In this document: positions 24,134 to 32,970 of the stretch, one piece after another | Layout: each line of letters begins with the position of its first letter | Position numbering within the stretch: position 1 is the first letter of the stretch | NCBI GenBank assembly: GCA_903907745.1 | Contig: CAIVPF010000147.1 | Span: 1 to 36,533 of the forward strand | DNA from: an uncultured Cytophagaceae bacterium | GTDB taxonomy: Bacteria > Bacteroidota > Bacteroidia > Cytophagales > Spirosomataceae | Length of the DNA stretch: 36,533 nucleotides | Direction of reading: 5' to 3' | Made by a program: the position numbers and the translations under genes | The notes under the pieces: model-generated | Told to the model about the DNA's origin: nothing | Databases searched by the model: none | What the model saw: the letters and a program-made list of their open reading frames with translations, nothing else

Positions 24134-25927
24134 TTACCAAAGAATGGAATAGTGAACTTGTTCCGCAGCGGGCAAGGTGAGGACTTTTGAAAGGCCTTGG
24201 GTTTCTATAGTTGCCCCCGTGGCTTGGATGTAATAGGATTTCCCGTCCAAAACATAGGTGTTTTCATTCACCTGTTTGATGTCCGTGGAAAGCCCTATGC
24301 GAACCTTTTGACCTGCCTTTGCATTTTTGATCTTTAAGGTTCGGTCCAAATATTTGTGGTCCACAATTCGGATTTTATCGGTCACATCCGCTCCCCCTAT
24401 CTCATAAAGAAAGGTAGGGTTTTCATCCTGATCTACTTCATAGCCTTTGATTTTATAGGGCTCTGAAACCACATCGCTTTGAGAAAATAAGTTTTCCTGA
24501 AGGCTGAGGGAAGGAACATTTGGAAGTCCGAGGACGACACCGCGTGGTCGGGATGAACCATCTCCGCGGGAATCCCACATGGGGGTGGTGTTTAAGAAAT
24601 CGCCTTTCCAGATTTGTGCGATGGATCCATTATCCAAATCATAGGTATAATGCAGATTGGCAGGGTTTCCCACATTTACGGCATGCACGACGCGCTTGGT
24701 TTTCTTGCCGTTTTTATACAGGTCCATGAAGGAGCGGAAAATGGTTGGGTTTTTAGCGTCCATTAAAATCGGGTCATCGCTGCTCGAATTGAGGAAAGAA
24801 CCGAAACTGTGGTAGGCGGTCGATCTGAATTCAGGCCCTTTAAGCCAAAAGCCTAATTTATTCGCGGAGCTTTTATTCTTCTTGAAAACCGTGATTTCGA
24901 GGGCGACTTTACCCGCTGGAAGATCCACGATTTCAGTCCGGCGGCGATTATTTTCTTGGATTAATTCCTTGTAAATTTCGACACCGTTCAGCTTAATGAT
25001 GTGTTTTCCTCCGATTTCAAATTCCACTTGGTGTTTTCCTGCTTTTGGAATTTCAAAAGACGTTTTGAGGATTTCTGCAAAACCGAAGGGCTTCGCACTG
25101 ACGTCCCAACTAATCTTTTCCGTTACGCCACTTACATCCGCTTTTTTGTCTTTAAATTCTTCTGGGGATGTAAAAACGCCATAAAAAACTTGGTAGCTTA
25201 CCGGATCCATGGTTGCGGGTAAATTACTTAAGTCGGTGATTTCCATGTTGCGAAAGGCAACCGCACCGTGGTCACCTTGGATCATGATGGGTCCTTTGGC
25301 AACTTCCGTTTCAGCAATAGGTCCGCCAGTAGGGCCGGTTAATTCGACATTTTCATGTAAAATGGCTCCGTTTAATTTGACCATAAGGACTTTGGCGTTT
25401 GCGATTTTGGTGCCTTGGGCATCGAAGCGGGGCGCTTGGAAGGAGATTTCCATGTGTTGCCACAAGCCAGGTGCCAAACACGCATTCACTCGGGGCGCAT
25501 GACCTTCGTATAAATATTCTTGTGGGATGAATTTTCTGCGTTTGTAGATTCCCCCACAATCGCCGGTTCCGGGATTTTTAACGCCCCAAGAATCCATTAA
25601 TTGGATTTCATAGCGACCTTGTAAATAGAATCCGGAATTCGATTCCGCCGCCATCATGAAGTCGAAAGAAGCATCGAAATCACCGTATTCCTTGGCGGAA
25701 ATGAGGTTAGCTTTATTTGTTTTATCTGGCAGATTGACTAAAATACCGGTGCCGGGAATGAGGCTTAAAACGCCATGTTGGGATAAATCCGCCTGCGCAT
25801 CGGAGGCGATTTGCCAATTGGCCTTGTTTGTATGTTGCCAAAACGACAAGTCCTTCAGCGGCAGGCTGGTTTGGGCTTGAAGGGCCATGGGAATGAATAG
25901 GACGAGCGTCCAAAGTGTTTTTTTCAT
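24134..25927 (-). CDS. DUF1080 (3-keto-disaccharide hydrolase-like) secreted protein
   Basis: A 597-residue exported protein with signal peptide MKKTLWTLVLFIPMALQAQ. Residues about 30-235 form a DUF1080 domain, a concanavalin-like fold (FDFMMAAESNSGFYLQGRYEIQL, GDCGGIYKRR, PIMIQGDHGAVAFRNMEI). DUF1080 enzymes of Bacteroidota act on 3-keto-glycosides made by Gfo/Idh/MocA dehydrogenases. A middle segment at about 255-360 looks like a small PA14-like carbohydrate-binding sandwich (GKHIIKLNGVEIYK). The final 230 residues, with MWDSRGDGSSRPRG, I cannot assign. It has ATAGGTTTTTATA upstream at 25940-25952 and lies between the transporter and cytochrome genes on one transcript. Confidence 0.83.
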   Translation of the reverse strand: MKKTLWTLVLFIPMALQAQTSLPLKDLSFWQHTNKANWQIASDAQADLSQHGVLSLIPGTGILVNLPDKTNKANLISAKEYGDFDASFDFMMAAESNSGFYLQGRYEIQLMDSWGVKNPGTGDCGGIYKRRKFIPQEYLYEGHAPRVNACLAPGLWQHMEISFQAPRFDAQGTKIANAKVLMVKLNGAILHENVELTGPTGGPIAETEVAKGPIMIQGDHGAVAFRNMEITDLSNLPATMDPVSYQVFYGVFTSPEEFKDKKADVSGVTEKISWDVSAKPFGFAEILKTSFEIPKAGKHQVEFEIGGKHIIKLNGVEIYKELIQENNRRRTEIVDLPAGKVALEITVFKKNKSSANKLGFWLKGPEFRSTAYHSFGSFLNSSSDDPILMDAKNPTIFRSFMDLYKNGKKTKRVVHAVNVGNPANLHYTYDLDNGSIAQIWKGDFLNTTPMWDSRGDGSSRPRGVVLGLPNVPSLSLQENLFSQSDVVSEPYKIKGYEVDQDENPTFLYEIGGADVTDKIRIVDHKYLDRTLKIKNAKAGQKVRIGLSTDIKQVNENTYVLDGKSYYIQATGATIETQGLSKVLTLPAAEQVHYSILW

Positions 25928-25976
25928 GAGTAAATTGGAATAGGTTTTTATAAGATCTAAAGATAAGGGGAAATTT

Positions 25977-26900
25977 TTATTTGTTTTTCCAATAATTCGC
26001 TAAACTCGATCCATTGATATTCATCACGGGGCCAAATATCGCAGCGTGTAATCCGAGCGTAGCCACTTTGTTCATCGCCATGGCTAAACCAGAGGCAAGG
26101 CCAGCGTTTTGAAGACCCACTTCGATGGCGATGGTGCGGCAGTCTCGTTCGGGCAATTGACACACCCGACCCCCCCAATAGCCTAAAACAAATCCCAAGA
26201 CGTTATGTAAAAAACAAGCCAAAACTAACAATGGCCCTACCGCCAGAAGCGCATCCCGGCCATTGGCGGTAATGATGACGATGATCGCCCCGATGCTGAT
26301 CATGGAGATTGCGGGCAATTGTTCTTGAAACCAAGCCCAGCGATTTCCCACGAGTTTATTGTACATCACCCCTAAGAGAATCGGAATTAAAATCAATTTA
26401 CTGATTTCCCAAATCATGGCGATAAGGTCGATTTCGATCAATTGGCCCGCTAAATTTTTCATTAATATAGGCGTCAGTAAAGGCGCGATGAAGGTGGCAA
26501 TCGAGGTCAGCGTCAGAGAAAGGGCCACATTAGCCTTCGCCAAATAGGACATCACATTCGAAGCCAAGCCACAAGGCATACATCCCACGAGAATGATGCC
26601 GGCAGAAATTTCACTGGGAAAATCGAAGACTTTGGTGAGACCCCAGCCCAATAGTGGCATGATGGAAAATTGGAAAAATACGCCTAGGGCAACGGCTTTT
26701 GGCGACTTGAGTACCTCTTGAAAATCACTGATTTGCATCGTAGAACCCATGCCAAACATGATTAATTGCAAGAGCGGAATGATGAATATTTTAAATTTGA
26801 AATCCCCGATGCCAATAAAGGGCGCGGGAAACAAGAGCGTAATGCCTACGGCGATGATAATGCAAATCGTAAAGTATAGGCCTTTCAGCGATTGTTTCAT
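25977..26900 (-). CDS. Bile acid:sodium symporter family transporter
   Basis: A 307-residue inner-membrane protein with about nine to ten helices, the bacterial length for this family. Key motifs are the sodium-site segment GMGSTMQISDF near residue 50, the crossover helix IILVGCMPCGLASNVMSYLAKAN (about 100-122), and the second-half motif EVGLQNAGLASGLA. Bacterial members carry organic acids such as pantoate, pyruvate or keto acids rather than bile acids. It leads the - strand set with DUF1080 and the cytochrome protein, suggesting import of an oxidised sugar or keto acid. The start at 26900 is preceded by two AAACCT repeats. Confidence 0.88.
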   Translation of the reverse strand: MKQSLKGLYFTICIIIAVGITLLFPAPFIGIGDFKFKIFIIPLLQLIMFGMGSTMQISDFQEVLKSPKAVALGVFFQFSIMPLLGWGLTKVFDFPSEISAGIILVGCMPCGLASNVMSYLAKANVALSLTLTSIATFIAPLLTPILMKNLAGQLIEIDLIAMIWEISKLILIPILLGVMYNKLVGNRWAWFQEQLPAISMISIGAIIVIITANGRDALLAVGPLLVLACFLHNVLGFVLGYWGGRVCQLPERDCRTIAIEVGLQNAGLASGLAMAMNKVATLGLHAAIFGPVMNINGSSLANYWKNK

Positions 26901-26919
26901 AGAGGTTTATAGGTTTTGC
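26901..26919 (-). promoter_or_regulatory. Doubled AAACCTAT-type leader element
   Basis: Read on the - strand this is GCAAAACCTATAAACCTCT, ending directly at the ATG of the transporter gene. It holds two AAACCT copies. The same core precedes or touches the starts of several other sugar-related genes in the window (26991, 25927, 15809, 30305, 34139, 36104). Function unknown; it may be a translation-start context or a regulator site. Confidence 0.4.
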
Positions 26920-26954
26920 TCATAAATATAGCCAAAAACGATTATACTTTTTAC

Positions 26955-26962
26955 TAAATTTG
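26955..26962 (+). promoter_or_regulatory. -7 promoter element for the + strand lyase gene
   Basis: TAAATTTG is an exact match to the Bacteroidota -7 consensus TAnnTTTG. Transcription would begin near 26969. That makes the ATG at 26970 improbable and supports translation from 26991, which also starts the signal peptide. A -33 TTTG at normal spacing is not visible. Confidence 0.5.
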
Positions 26963-26990
26963 CTTTCCTATGTATCCAATTTACAAACCT

Positions 26991-28145
26991 ATGAAATACC
27001 TGTTTGGCCTATTTTTCTCCCTTTTTTTTATAAACCTCAGCCTCGCGAAAGGTCACCCAGATTATTTAAAAAGAGCCAACAAAGTTCTGATTCAAAAGAA
27101 ACTTTATTCCGTCATGAATAAGGTGCAAATTCCCCCTTCAGGCGATAAGCATGACTATATGAGCCAAGGGCCTTATTGGTGGCCAGACCCTAGCAAGCCC
27201 GATGGCAAACCCTACATCCGAAAAGACGGAGAACGAAATCCGGAAATCAAAAACATCACAGATTCGGATGAAATGGATGATTTAATCCTGGATGTGGAGG
27301 CTTTGACCGAGGCCTATAAACAAACGAAAAATAGTATATATGCCGATTTCGCCGCCAAACTCATCAAAACTTGGTTCATCGATCCCGCTACCAAACAAAG
27401 CCCCAATTTGAAATTTAGCCAAGGTATTCCAGGCATCAACGACGGCCGGGGAATCGGGCTCATCGAAACTCGTTTTTTATTCAAAATCACCAATGCGGCG
27501 ACCCAATTGCAAGGAAGCAGCGCATGGACTGCCACAGATCATCGCCAATTAAAACAATGGTTTCAGGAATTTTTGACTTGGATGACCACGAGTGAAATCG
27601 GGCTAGATGAGGCCGATGAGCACAATAACCACGGTACTTATTATGACGTTCAGGTGATTGATTATGCACAATTTACGGGCCAGGTAGATGTAGCGAAAAA
27701 ACAAGTTGAGGTAACCAAAGGTCGGATGGCTTCGCAGTTGAAGCCCGACGGCTCCCAACCCCACGAATTAGCCCGCACCAAATCCTTCGGTTATTCGCTC
27801 ATGAATCTGGAAGGCTTTTTTATCATCGCGGAACTTGCGAAAAAACAAGGGATTGACCTATTTACGTATCAGACTCCCGAAGGCGCCAGCCTGAAAAAAT
27901 GCCTTGATTTTTTAGTGCCTTATATTAAAAAGGAAAAGGTGTGGACGTACCAACAAATCGCCGAAATCCATTGGGCAGACACCGAAGAACTCCTTCGAAA
28001 AGCGGCCATTTATTATAAAGATCCAGCCTATGGGCTTTTGGCTGATCAGGTTAGTGCGTATGTACCCTTGAAATTTTCTGGGCTGTATTTTGCAAAAGGC
28101 GAAAAAAGTTTTTTAAATGTAGGCACTGAACCCCATAAATACTGA
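26991..28145 (+). CDS. PF05426-type (alginate lyase-like) polysaccharide lyase
   Basis: A 384-residue exported lyase of the alpha-toroid class (PF05426, which includes PL5, PL38 and relatives). I chose the ATG at 26991 because it opens the signal peptide MKYLFGLFFSLFFINLSLA. The ATG at 26970 lies at the predicted transcription start. Conserved segments are GPYWWPDP (60-67) with YIRKDGERNPE, GRGIGLIET (152-160), and the predicted catalytic NNHG at 212-215, with FGYSLMNLEG later. Members cleave uronic-acid polysaccharides, including alginate and glucuronan, by beta-elimination. It is a paralogue of the lyase at 30302-31441, which shares the WWPDP, RGIGLI/RGIGII and NNHG blocks. A small exported protein follows after ten bases. 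Confidence 0.87.
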   Translation: MKYLFGLFFSLFFINLSLAKGHPDYLKRANKVLIQKKLYSVMNKVQIPPSGDKHDYMSQGPYWWPDPSKPDGKPYIRKDGERNPEIKNITDSDEMDDLILDVEALTEAYKQTKNSIYADFAAKLIKTWFIDPATKQSPNLKFSQGIPGINDGRGIGLIETRFLFKITNAATQLQGSSAWTATDHRQLKQWFQEFLTWMTTSEIGLDEADEHNNHGTYYDVQVIDYAQFTGQVDVAKKQVEVTKGRMASQLKPDGSQPHELARTKSFGYSLMNLEGFFIIAELAKKQGIDLFTYQTPEGASLKKCLDFLVPYIKKEKVWTYQQIAEIHWADTEELLRKAAIYYKDPAYGLLADQVSAYVPLKFSGLYFAKGEKSFLNVGTEPHKY

Positions 28146-28155
28146 GGCTAATCCC

Positions 28156-28491
28156 ATGAAAACCATCGGTTTTTTCTTGTTTTTTATCTGTCTGTCGGGG
28201 ACTTTGCATGCCCAAACCAAAAAGACCTATGCCAAGCCAAACGTGAATTTCGGCTGCACTTTTGAGGATGGATTTTTTGAGGCTACCATCGTAGCCACGA
28301 AAGGGAATCAAGTCGAACATTTTAAAACTCCGGTTTATATTCAGGGTTGTCAAGTGCTGTCCATCCCCACCGAAAAAGTCCCCAAGGATTGGTGGGTATT
28401 ATTTCCACCCACAGATATCGACGATGCAGGGAATACCCTGATCAAAGCCGAAAAGGGGATTCAATATGAGGTACATTTGATTTTGCCTTGA
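28156..28491 (+). CDS. Small exported protein of unknown function
   Basis: A 111-residue protein with a clear Sec signal peptide (MKTIGFFLFFICLSGTLHAQ), giving about 91 mature residues. Two cysteines (NFGCTFEDG and IQGCQVLS) could form a disulfide. Tryptophans in KDWWVLFPP and the short strand-like pattern suggest a small beta-rich domain. I do not recognise a family. It begins ten bases after the lyase gene on the same strand and so probably shares its transcript, which suggests a periplasmic or surface role in the same polysaccharide use. Coding evidence is the signal peptide, the operon position and the lack of any competing gene. Confidence 0.75.
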   Translation: MKTIGFFLFFICLSGTLHAQTKKTYAKPNVNFGCTFEDGFFEATIVATKGNQVEHFKTPVYIQGCQVLSIPTEKVPKDWWVLFPPTDIDDAGNTLIKAEKGIQYEVHLILP

Positions 28492-28502
28492 AATAAATAC
28501 CC

Positions 28503-30305
28503 TTAAGGGATTGGCGTTAGACTTACCTTAAACACCTCTTGGCTGTTTGGTCTCATAGCTACCTTAAAGCCCACAAATCGGGTGCCCGGATTTTTGGCAT
28601 CGTAATCGTGGCTGGGCTCGGTCGACCAGGTTTCCCAAGTCCCTTCAATTCCCTCAAGTTCTAATTTCATTTTCTTCCCTTTAATTTCCAGGGTCGCAGT
28701 TCCTTTCGGGCCCGGGCTAAAACTCGCGGCGGTGACCAGGGTCCATTGAACCATCGTATATTGATCTCGACTTTTGATTTGGTCTTTGATTTCAAGTTTT
28801 TGTTGGTTTACCAAAGCGACATTTCGCTGGGCTGAGGCCACTTGGTCCCCGTAAATCGAACTTAAATCCATGGCTATTTCCATCTGGGCTGGGTCTCGAC
28901 TGAGTACTTGGATTTCGGCTTTTCCACTAACTTGTTGGTATGCCTGATTGATCGTCAGTGTATTATGGGCGAGGTTATTGTATCGAAAGACATCCCAGCG
29001 CTGGGAATTTTGTTGCATCCCCCACAAGTTCACCCCTTTGGATTCCAGCGACTCATATTCCTGCATCCCAAAATCCATCGCCCAGCGTTCGCCTAAGGCA
29101 TCAAATACAAAACTACCCACATCCATATGTCCATGGCTGACGGAGGGAGAGCCGGCTTTTACGCCCACATACAGCGCATTCGGGTCAGTCCATGAGCTTT
29201 GCATCATGGCTACTGGATTTTTTCCTCCGCCTACGAACATCAAATCCTTGGGCATGACTTGATTGGCCAGGGAAATTCGAGAACCCCAGACAAGTGCCAT
29301 GGGCAGGAGCCGGTCATTTTCGGACTTAGTCCATTCTTTAATGGTGTTGATCTCGGTATACAGGAGATCAGGTTTTTGGGTTTTTTGGGCAAACCAAAAC
29401 ATCGCCGGGTGAAATCCCAACCCACCACCGGCATCGGAATAATTGAAATTCTTTTTGGATGGGCCGACCATGTGTAATAAATACGTGGGTGTTGCCAAAA
29501 AACCAGGCTTTTGGTTCAATCCAAAATCTGAGCCATAGGCCTTTTCGATGGCATCATTAAATAATACTTGGAAGGATGTCCCATAGCCCCAATAGCCATA
29601 GCCTTCTGGATAAGCGCCTTCTGGGGCGAAATCGGCCATGGGCAATTCGATGGACTTAATGGCTCTTTGGATGATTTTTTGGGTTAATTCAGGTTCATCC
29701 TCCGCGATGGCCAGGGCGCCAAAGCTCATTCCAGCATTACAAACTTGATTCCAATTATTGCTTGATTTCAGCCAGGAGTTGTATTTTTTATCCTCGGAGG
29801 GTTCGATGCCTTTGTGTAAAATAGCCTCGCGAATTGTTTTTCTCGCCGCTAGGGATAATGCATCATAAAGCCAGTCATAGCCGATGGCCATGGCCATGGT
29901 CATTTCGGCGACGTCAAGGAAATGGCTAGGATTCCAATCCGAGAAATTCGCCACATTCACTAATTCTTTTTCGGCGCGCTGAGCGTATTTTTTGTCACTT
30001 GTCAAGCGAAAGGCATAGGCTAAGGTGAATTGTCGCCGCAGCATCTCCCGCGATTTGTCTAATAATCGTCGGCCTATTTGAATGCGTTGCAACAAAGGTT
30101 TATCGATGTAGCGATCTGCATCTTCGATCACCATGTTGTGTACTTTTTGCCATAGCACATCTTTTTTAATCGTTTCTTTGATGGCTTTCTCCTCGTTTTT
30201 AAGGAATAAAATCCGGGGGTGCTTTTGGGCGGCTTTGACTAAATTCAGGTTTTGCGCCTGAGCGAAAGCGAGGGGAAAAAGGAATAAGAAAAATAGCTTT
30301 TTCAT
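28503..30305 (-). CDS. Heparinase II/III-family polysaccharide lyase
   Basis: A 600-residue exported lyase. The ATG at 30305 gives signal peptide MKKLFFLFLFPLAFAQAQ and overlaps the upstream stop by ATGA (30302-30305). An open frame reaching 30464 merely runs into the upstream gene. An alpha-toroid domain covers about residues 20-340, with SNNWNQVCNAG (182-192) and PEGAYPEGYGYWGYGTSF (228-245) as conserved substrate-site blocks. A beta-sheet domain follows with SVSHGHMDVGSFVFDALGERW (388-408), where the histidine and metal residues lie. It cleaves uronic-acid polysaccharides by elimination. Substrate (heparin-like, alginate-like or other) is not determinable. It is the last gene of the lyase operon. 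Confidence 0.9.
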   Translation of the reverse strand: MKKLFFLFLFPLAFAQAQNLNLVKAAQKHPRILFLKNEEKAIKETIKKDVLWQKVHNMVIEDADRYIDKPLLQRIQIGRRLLDKSREMLRRQFTLAYAFRLTSDKKYAQRAEKELVNVANFSDWNPSHFLDVAEMTMAMAIGYDWLYDALSLAARKTIREAILHKGIEPSEDKKYNSWLKSSNNWNQVCNAGMSFGALAIAEDEPELTQKIIQRAIKSIELPMADFAPEGAYPEGYGYWGYGTSFQVLFNDAIEKAYGSDFGLNQKPGFLATPTYLLHMVGPSKKNFNYSDAGGGLGFHPAMFWFAQKTQKPDLLYTEINTIKEWTKSENDRLLPMALVWGSRISLANQVMPKDLMFVGGGKNPVAMMQSSWTDPNALYVGVKAGSPSVSHGHMDVGSFVFDALGERWAMDFGMQEYESLESKGVNLWGMQQNSQRWDVFRYNNLAHNTLTINQAYQQVSGKAEIQVLSRDPAQMEIAMDLSSIYGDQVASAQRNVALVNQQKLEIKDQIKSRDQYTMVQWTLVTAASFSPGPKGTATLEIKGKKMKLELEGIEGTWETWSTEPSHDYDAKNPGTRFVGFKVAMRPNSQEVFKVSLTPIP

Positions 30306-31441
30306 AGGTTGGAATAGGAATGCCATAAGATCGGATTTCGAATGGGTACGTTTCGGATGACTTCTTGATTCGTTGGGAAATGCGCTAATTTTTTCCAGGT
30401 ATTCATAGCGGCCGTGTCCCCATGAATGCCGGCGAAGAAGAGGCAAGGTTGGGCGATGGGCCATTGGTCAAAATACATAATATCGGCCGGATAGGCCCAT
30501 TTGGATTTGTCTTGGATGAAAGGGCTTAGGAATTGAATGCCTTTTTGGATGCCCCTGCCGTCTGGCATTTTCCAATCCCAAACCTGAAGTACATGCGCGA
30601 GTGTGGCCATGATGTCCAGATTAAAGAGCGAATAGCCATAGGGTTTGGTGCGTTTTAGTTCCAAAGGGAATGAGCCATCGGCCGCCATTTGGTTTGGAAT
30701 GAAGGCTTGCATATAGCGTTTTCGGCAAAAATCGACCAAGCCTGCATTGCCCGTAAAGGAGGCGAAAACTGCCACCTGAAGTGCCCAACAAGTTCCGTGA
30801 TTATTCTGCGCATCCCGTTCTGCGAGGCCATAGGGATGTGTGGTCATCCACGTGGTATATTCCTTAAACCAGGCCACACAAGCTGCATAATCTTCCGGTG
30901 AAATCTGGGATTTCAATGCTTCGAGGGCCTTGACGACCTCCAAAAAATGAATCGTATCGATGATGCCGATGCCCCTGCCCGTAACTTTCCCTTTAATGGC
31001 CTGTGCATATAAAAGGGAAGGATTCATGCGTGTTTCTGGGTCGATGAACCAAGCCTGAAAATGAGGAATGGCCGCGAGGGCATAGCGTTTTTGACCACTT
31101 AATTTATATGCGGAAGCGAGGGAGGCTACGATATCGCTGAAGCGAATCATGGCGAGGCGATGGGCGACGAAATTCTCGGGATTCGTTTCGCCGTCCCGCT
31201 GGATATAGGGTCCCTCGGGATTCGCTGGATCAGGCCACCAATAATCTCCTTCAGAATAAAAATCATGAGCACCTCCAGCGGAGCGGGGGCAGAGGCTAGC
31301 GGTGACGGTGATCGGTTTGAGGGCGATTTGTTTGTTCGCTTTTTCGATGGTTTTGGCGATGAGTTCTTTCGGATAAATCGCTACAGCTTGGGCATTTGGA
31401 AGCGCGGAAAGGAATAGAAAAGTGAATAAGATTATTTTCAT
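30302..31441 (-). CDS. PF05426-type (alginate lyase-like) polysaccharide lyase, second copy
   Basis: A 379-residue exported lyase. The start at 31441 gives signal peptide MKIILFTFLFLSALPNAQA and overlaps the sulfatase stop by ATGA. A frame to 31465 adds eight unrelated residues. Conserved blocks are GDYWWPDP (65-72), YIQRDGETNPE, GRGIGIIDT (155-163), and predicted catalytic NNHG at 213-216, followed by PYGYSLFNLD. It is paralogous to the + strand lyase at 26991 but clearly diverged, so the two may differ in mode or position of cleavage. Its stop overlaps the start of the heparinase-like gene, keeping the two lyases in one translational chain. Confidence 0.88.
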   Translation of the reverse strand: MKIILFTFLFLSALPNAQAVAIYPKELIAKTIEKANKQIALKPITVTASLCPRSAGGAHDFYSEGDYWWPDPANPEGPYIQRDGETNPENFVAHRLAMIRFSDIVASLASAYKLSGQKRYALAAIPHFQAWFIDPETRMNPSLLYAQAIKGKVTGRGIGIIDTIHFLEVVKALEALKSQISPEDYAACVAWFKEYTTWMTTHPYGLAERDAQNNHGTCWALQVAVFASFTGNAGLVDFCRKRYMQAFIPNQMAADGSFPLELKRTKPYGYSLFNLDIMATLAHVLQVWDWKMPDGRGIQKGIQFLSPFIQDKSKWAYPADIMYFDQWPIAQPCLFFAGIHGDTAAMNTWKKLAHFPTNQEVIRNVPIRNPILWHSYSNL

Positions 31442-32970
31442 TTGACGCCGATGTTTTGGGCCCATTGGGTATATTTAGCTAGTAAATTTTTGCGTTTTTC
31501 AGGCATGCTATCCGCCAAATCATGCGCTTCAATTCGATCGTTTTTCAGGTTATATAATTCCCATTTTTTGACTTCATCGTCCCAAACTAATTTCCAATCG
31601 CCTTCTCTTATCGCTCTATTGCCAAAATGTTCCCAAGCAATAAAATCTTGCGACTCCCTTTTATTTTGTTTGAGGATGGGCACTAGGCTTTTGCCCTCGA
31701 CGGCCTTTGTTGATTTAGTGAGCGTTAATTCCATGATGGTCGGAAAGATGTCCATGATGTGTCCCACTTGGTCACTTTGAAAGCTTTTTTTAATGCCGGT
31801 GGGGTATGAAATAATTAAAGGCGTCGAAATTCCCCCTTCATGCATCCAATGTTTGTACATCCGAAAAGGCGTATTACTCGCATAGGCCCATTCTTTTCCA
31901 TAGGTGGTGTAGCTACCAGGGGCGCCAATTTTCGTGGTCAACGAAGCATTGTATTTGTCCTGCCCTAAATCTTTGGATGAACGATCGTCTAATACTTCAT
32001 GGCAGGCGCCATTATCTGAGAGGAAGAAAATAACGGTATTGTCAAAGGTTCCATTGGCTTTTAATTCTTGGATGATTTTGCCAATTCCTTGATCCATCTT
32101 GTCGACCATGGCTGCATAGGTAGCCATTTTTTCGATCCACATTCTCTTGTCGGCTTCTTTTTCGAAATTCACAAGCGCAGGATCCGATCCGGGTAAATGG
32201 TCAATGTTGGGGTTTAACTTAATTTTATTTTGTTTGTCAAATCGCTGCTTCCGTAAAGCTTCCCACCCTTGCGTGTATTTGGATGTATAGGAATCAATCA
32301 AATCCTGGGGCGCATGGATCGGCCAATGCGGCGCGGTATAGGCTACATAAAGAAAAAATGGCTTTCCTGTGGAATGATTTTTCTGAATATAGGAAACGGA
32401 TTTATCTGAAATCGCATCGGTAAAATAGTAATTTCCATTGGGCGCAAAGGGCTCGTTATCTTCTATGAGCTGGCGTTTCGGCAATAATTCATAATAACTA
32501 TTGGCCCCAGAAATTAATCCATAAAAGTGATCAAACCCTCTTTGGTTAGGCCAATCGGGCTTTTTTTCGCCCACATGCCATTTGCCAGTCATGTAGGTAT
32601 TGTATCCATTCTTTTTTAATTCTTCGGCGATCGTGGGGGTATTTACGTTTAAAAATCCTTGGTAAGAGCCTGTTTTATTTCGGTCATAATCACCGGTGTT
32701 CACCATGCCACCCATCCCCGCTTGATGTGGATACATACCTGTGAGGAGGGAGGCTCTGCTGGGGCAGCAGCGTCCGGCATTGTAAAATTGGGTAAAAATG
32801 GCGCCTTTTTTTCCCAGTAAATCAATGGTAGGTGTTTTGATTTCGGATCCAAAAATGCCAATATCGCTATAGCCCATGTCGTCGACCAAGATCACGATGA
32901 TGTTCGGTTTTTTCTGGGCGAATAAAGGGGCGGTCAGGAGCCAAAAAGCGAATAAAATCAGATATTTCAT
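31438..32970 (-). CDS. Type I (formylglycine) sulfatase
   Basis: A 510-residue exported sulfatase with signal peptide MKYLILFAFWLLTAPLFAQ. The metal site begins with IILVDDMGYSD-like VILVDDMGYSD (Asp30, Asp31). The maturation motif CCPSR places the formylglycine precursor at Cys68, and SLLTGMYPHQAG completes the signature. Later SDNGACHEV supplies metal residues. Maturation needs a sulfatase-modifying enzyme, which is not in this window. It overlaps the GH88 stop (ATGA, 32967-32970) and the next lyase start (31438-31441). With uronate lyases and GH88 around it, it should remove sulfate from oligosaccharides of a sulfated uronic-acid polymer. Which position it desulfates cannot be read. Confidence 0.94.
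   Translation of the reverse strand: MKYLILFAFWLLTAPLFAQKKPNIIVILVDDMGYSDIGIFGSEIKTPTIDLLGKKGAIFTQFYNAGRCCPSRASLLTGMYPHQAGMGGMVNTGDYDRNKTGSYQGFLNVNTPTIAEELKKNGYNTYMTGKWHVGEKKPDWPNQRGFDHFYGLISGANSYYELLPKRQLIEDNEPFAPNGNYYFTDAISDKSVSYIQKNHSTGKPFFLYVAYTAPHWPIHAPQDLIDSYTSKYTQGWEALRKQRFDKQNKIKLNPNIDHLPGSDPALVNFEKEADKRMWIEKMATYAAMVDKMDQGIGKIIQELKANGTFDNTVIFFLSDNGACHEVLDDRSSKDLGQDKYNASLTTKIGAPGSYTTYGKEWAYASNTPFRMYKHWMHEGGISTPLIISYPTGIKKSFQSDQVGHIMDIFPTIMELTLTKSTKAVEGKSLVPILKQNKRESQDFIAWEHFGNRAIREGDWKLVWDDEVKKWELYNLKNDRIEAHDLADSMPEKRKNLLAKYTQWAQNIGVK

Noticed and set aside
26970-26990. Upstream ATG for the + strand lyase
   Set aside because: It falls at the predicted transcription start of the TAAATTTG promoter and places seven residues ahead of a normal signal peptide.
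28500-28509. Palindrome CCCTTAAGGG between convergent genes
   Set aside because: It has no loop, lies partly within the stop region of the lyase gene and has no T-run, so it is not supported as a terminator.
30306-30464. N-terminal extension of the heparinase-like frame
   Set aside because: It runs through the end of the upstream lyase gene; the signal peptide begins at 30305 with an ATGA overlap.
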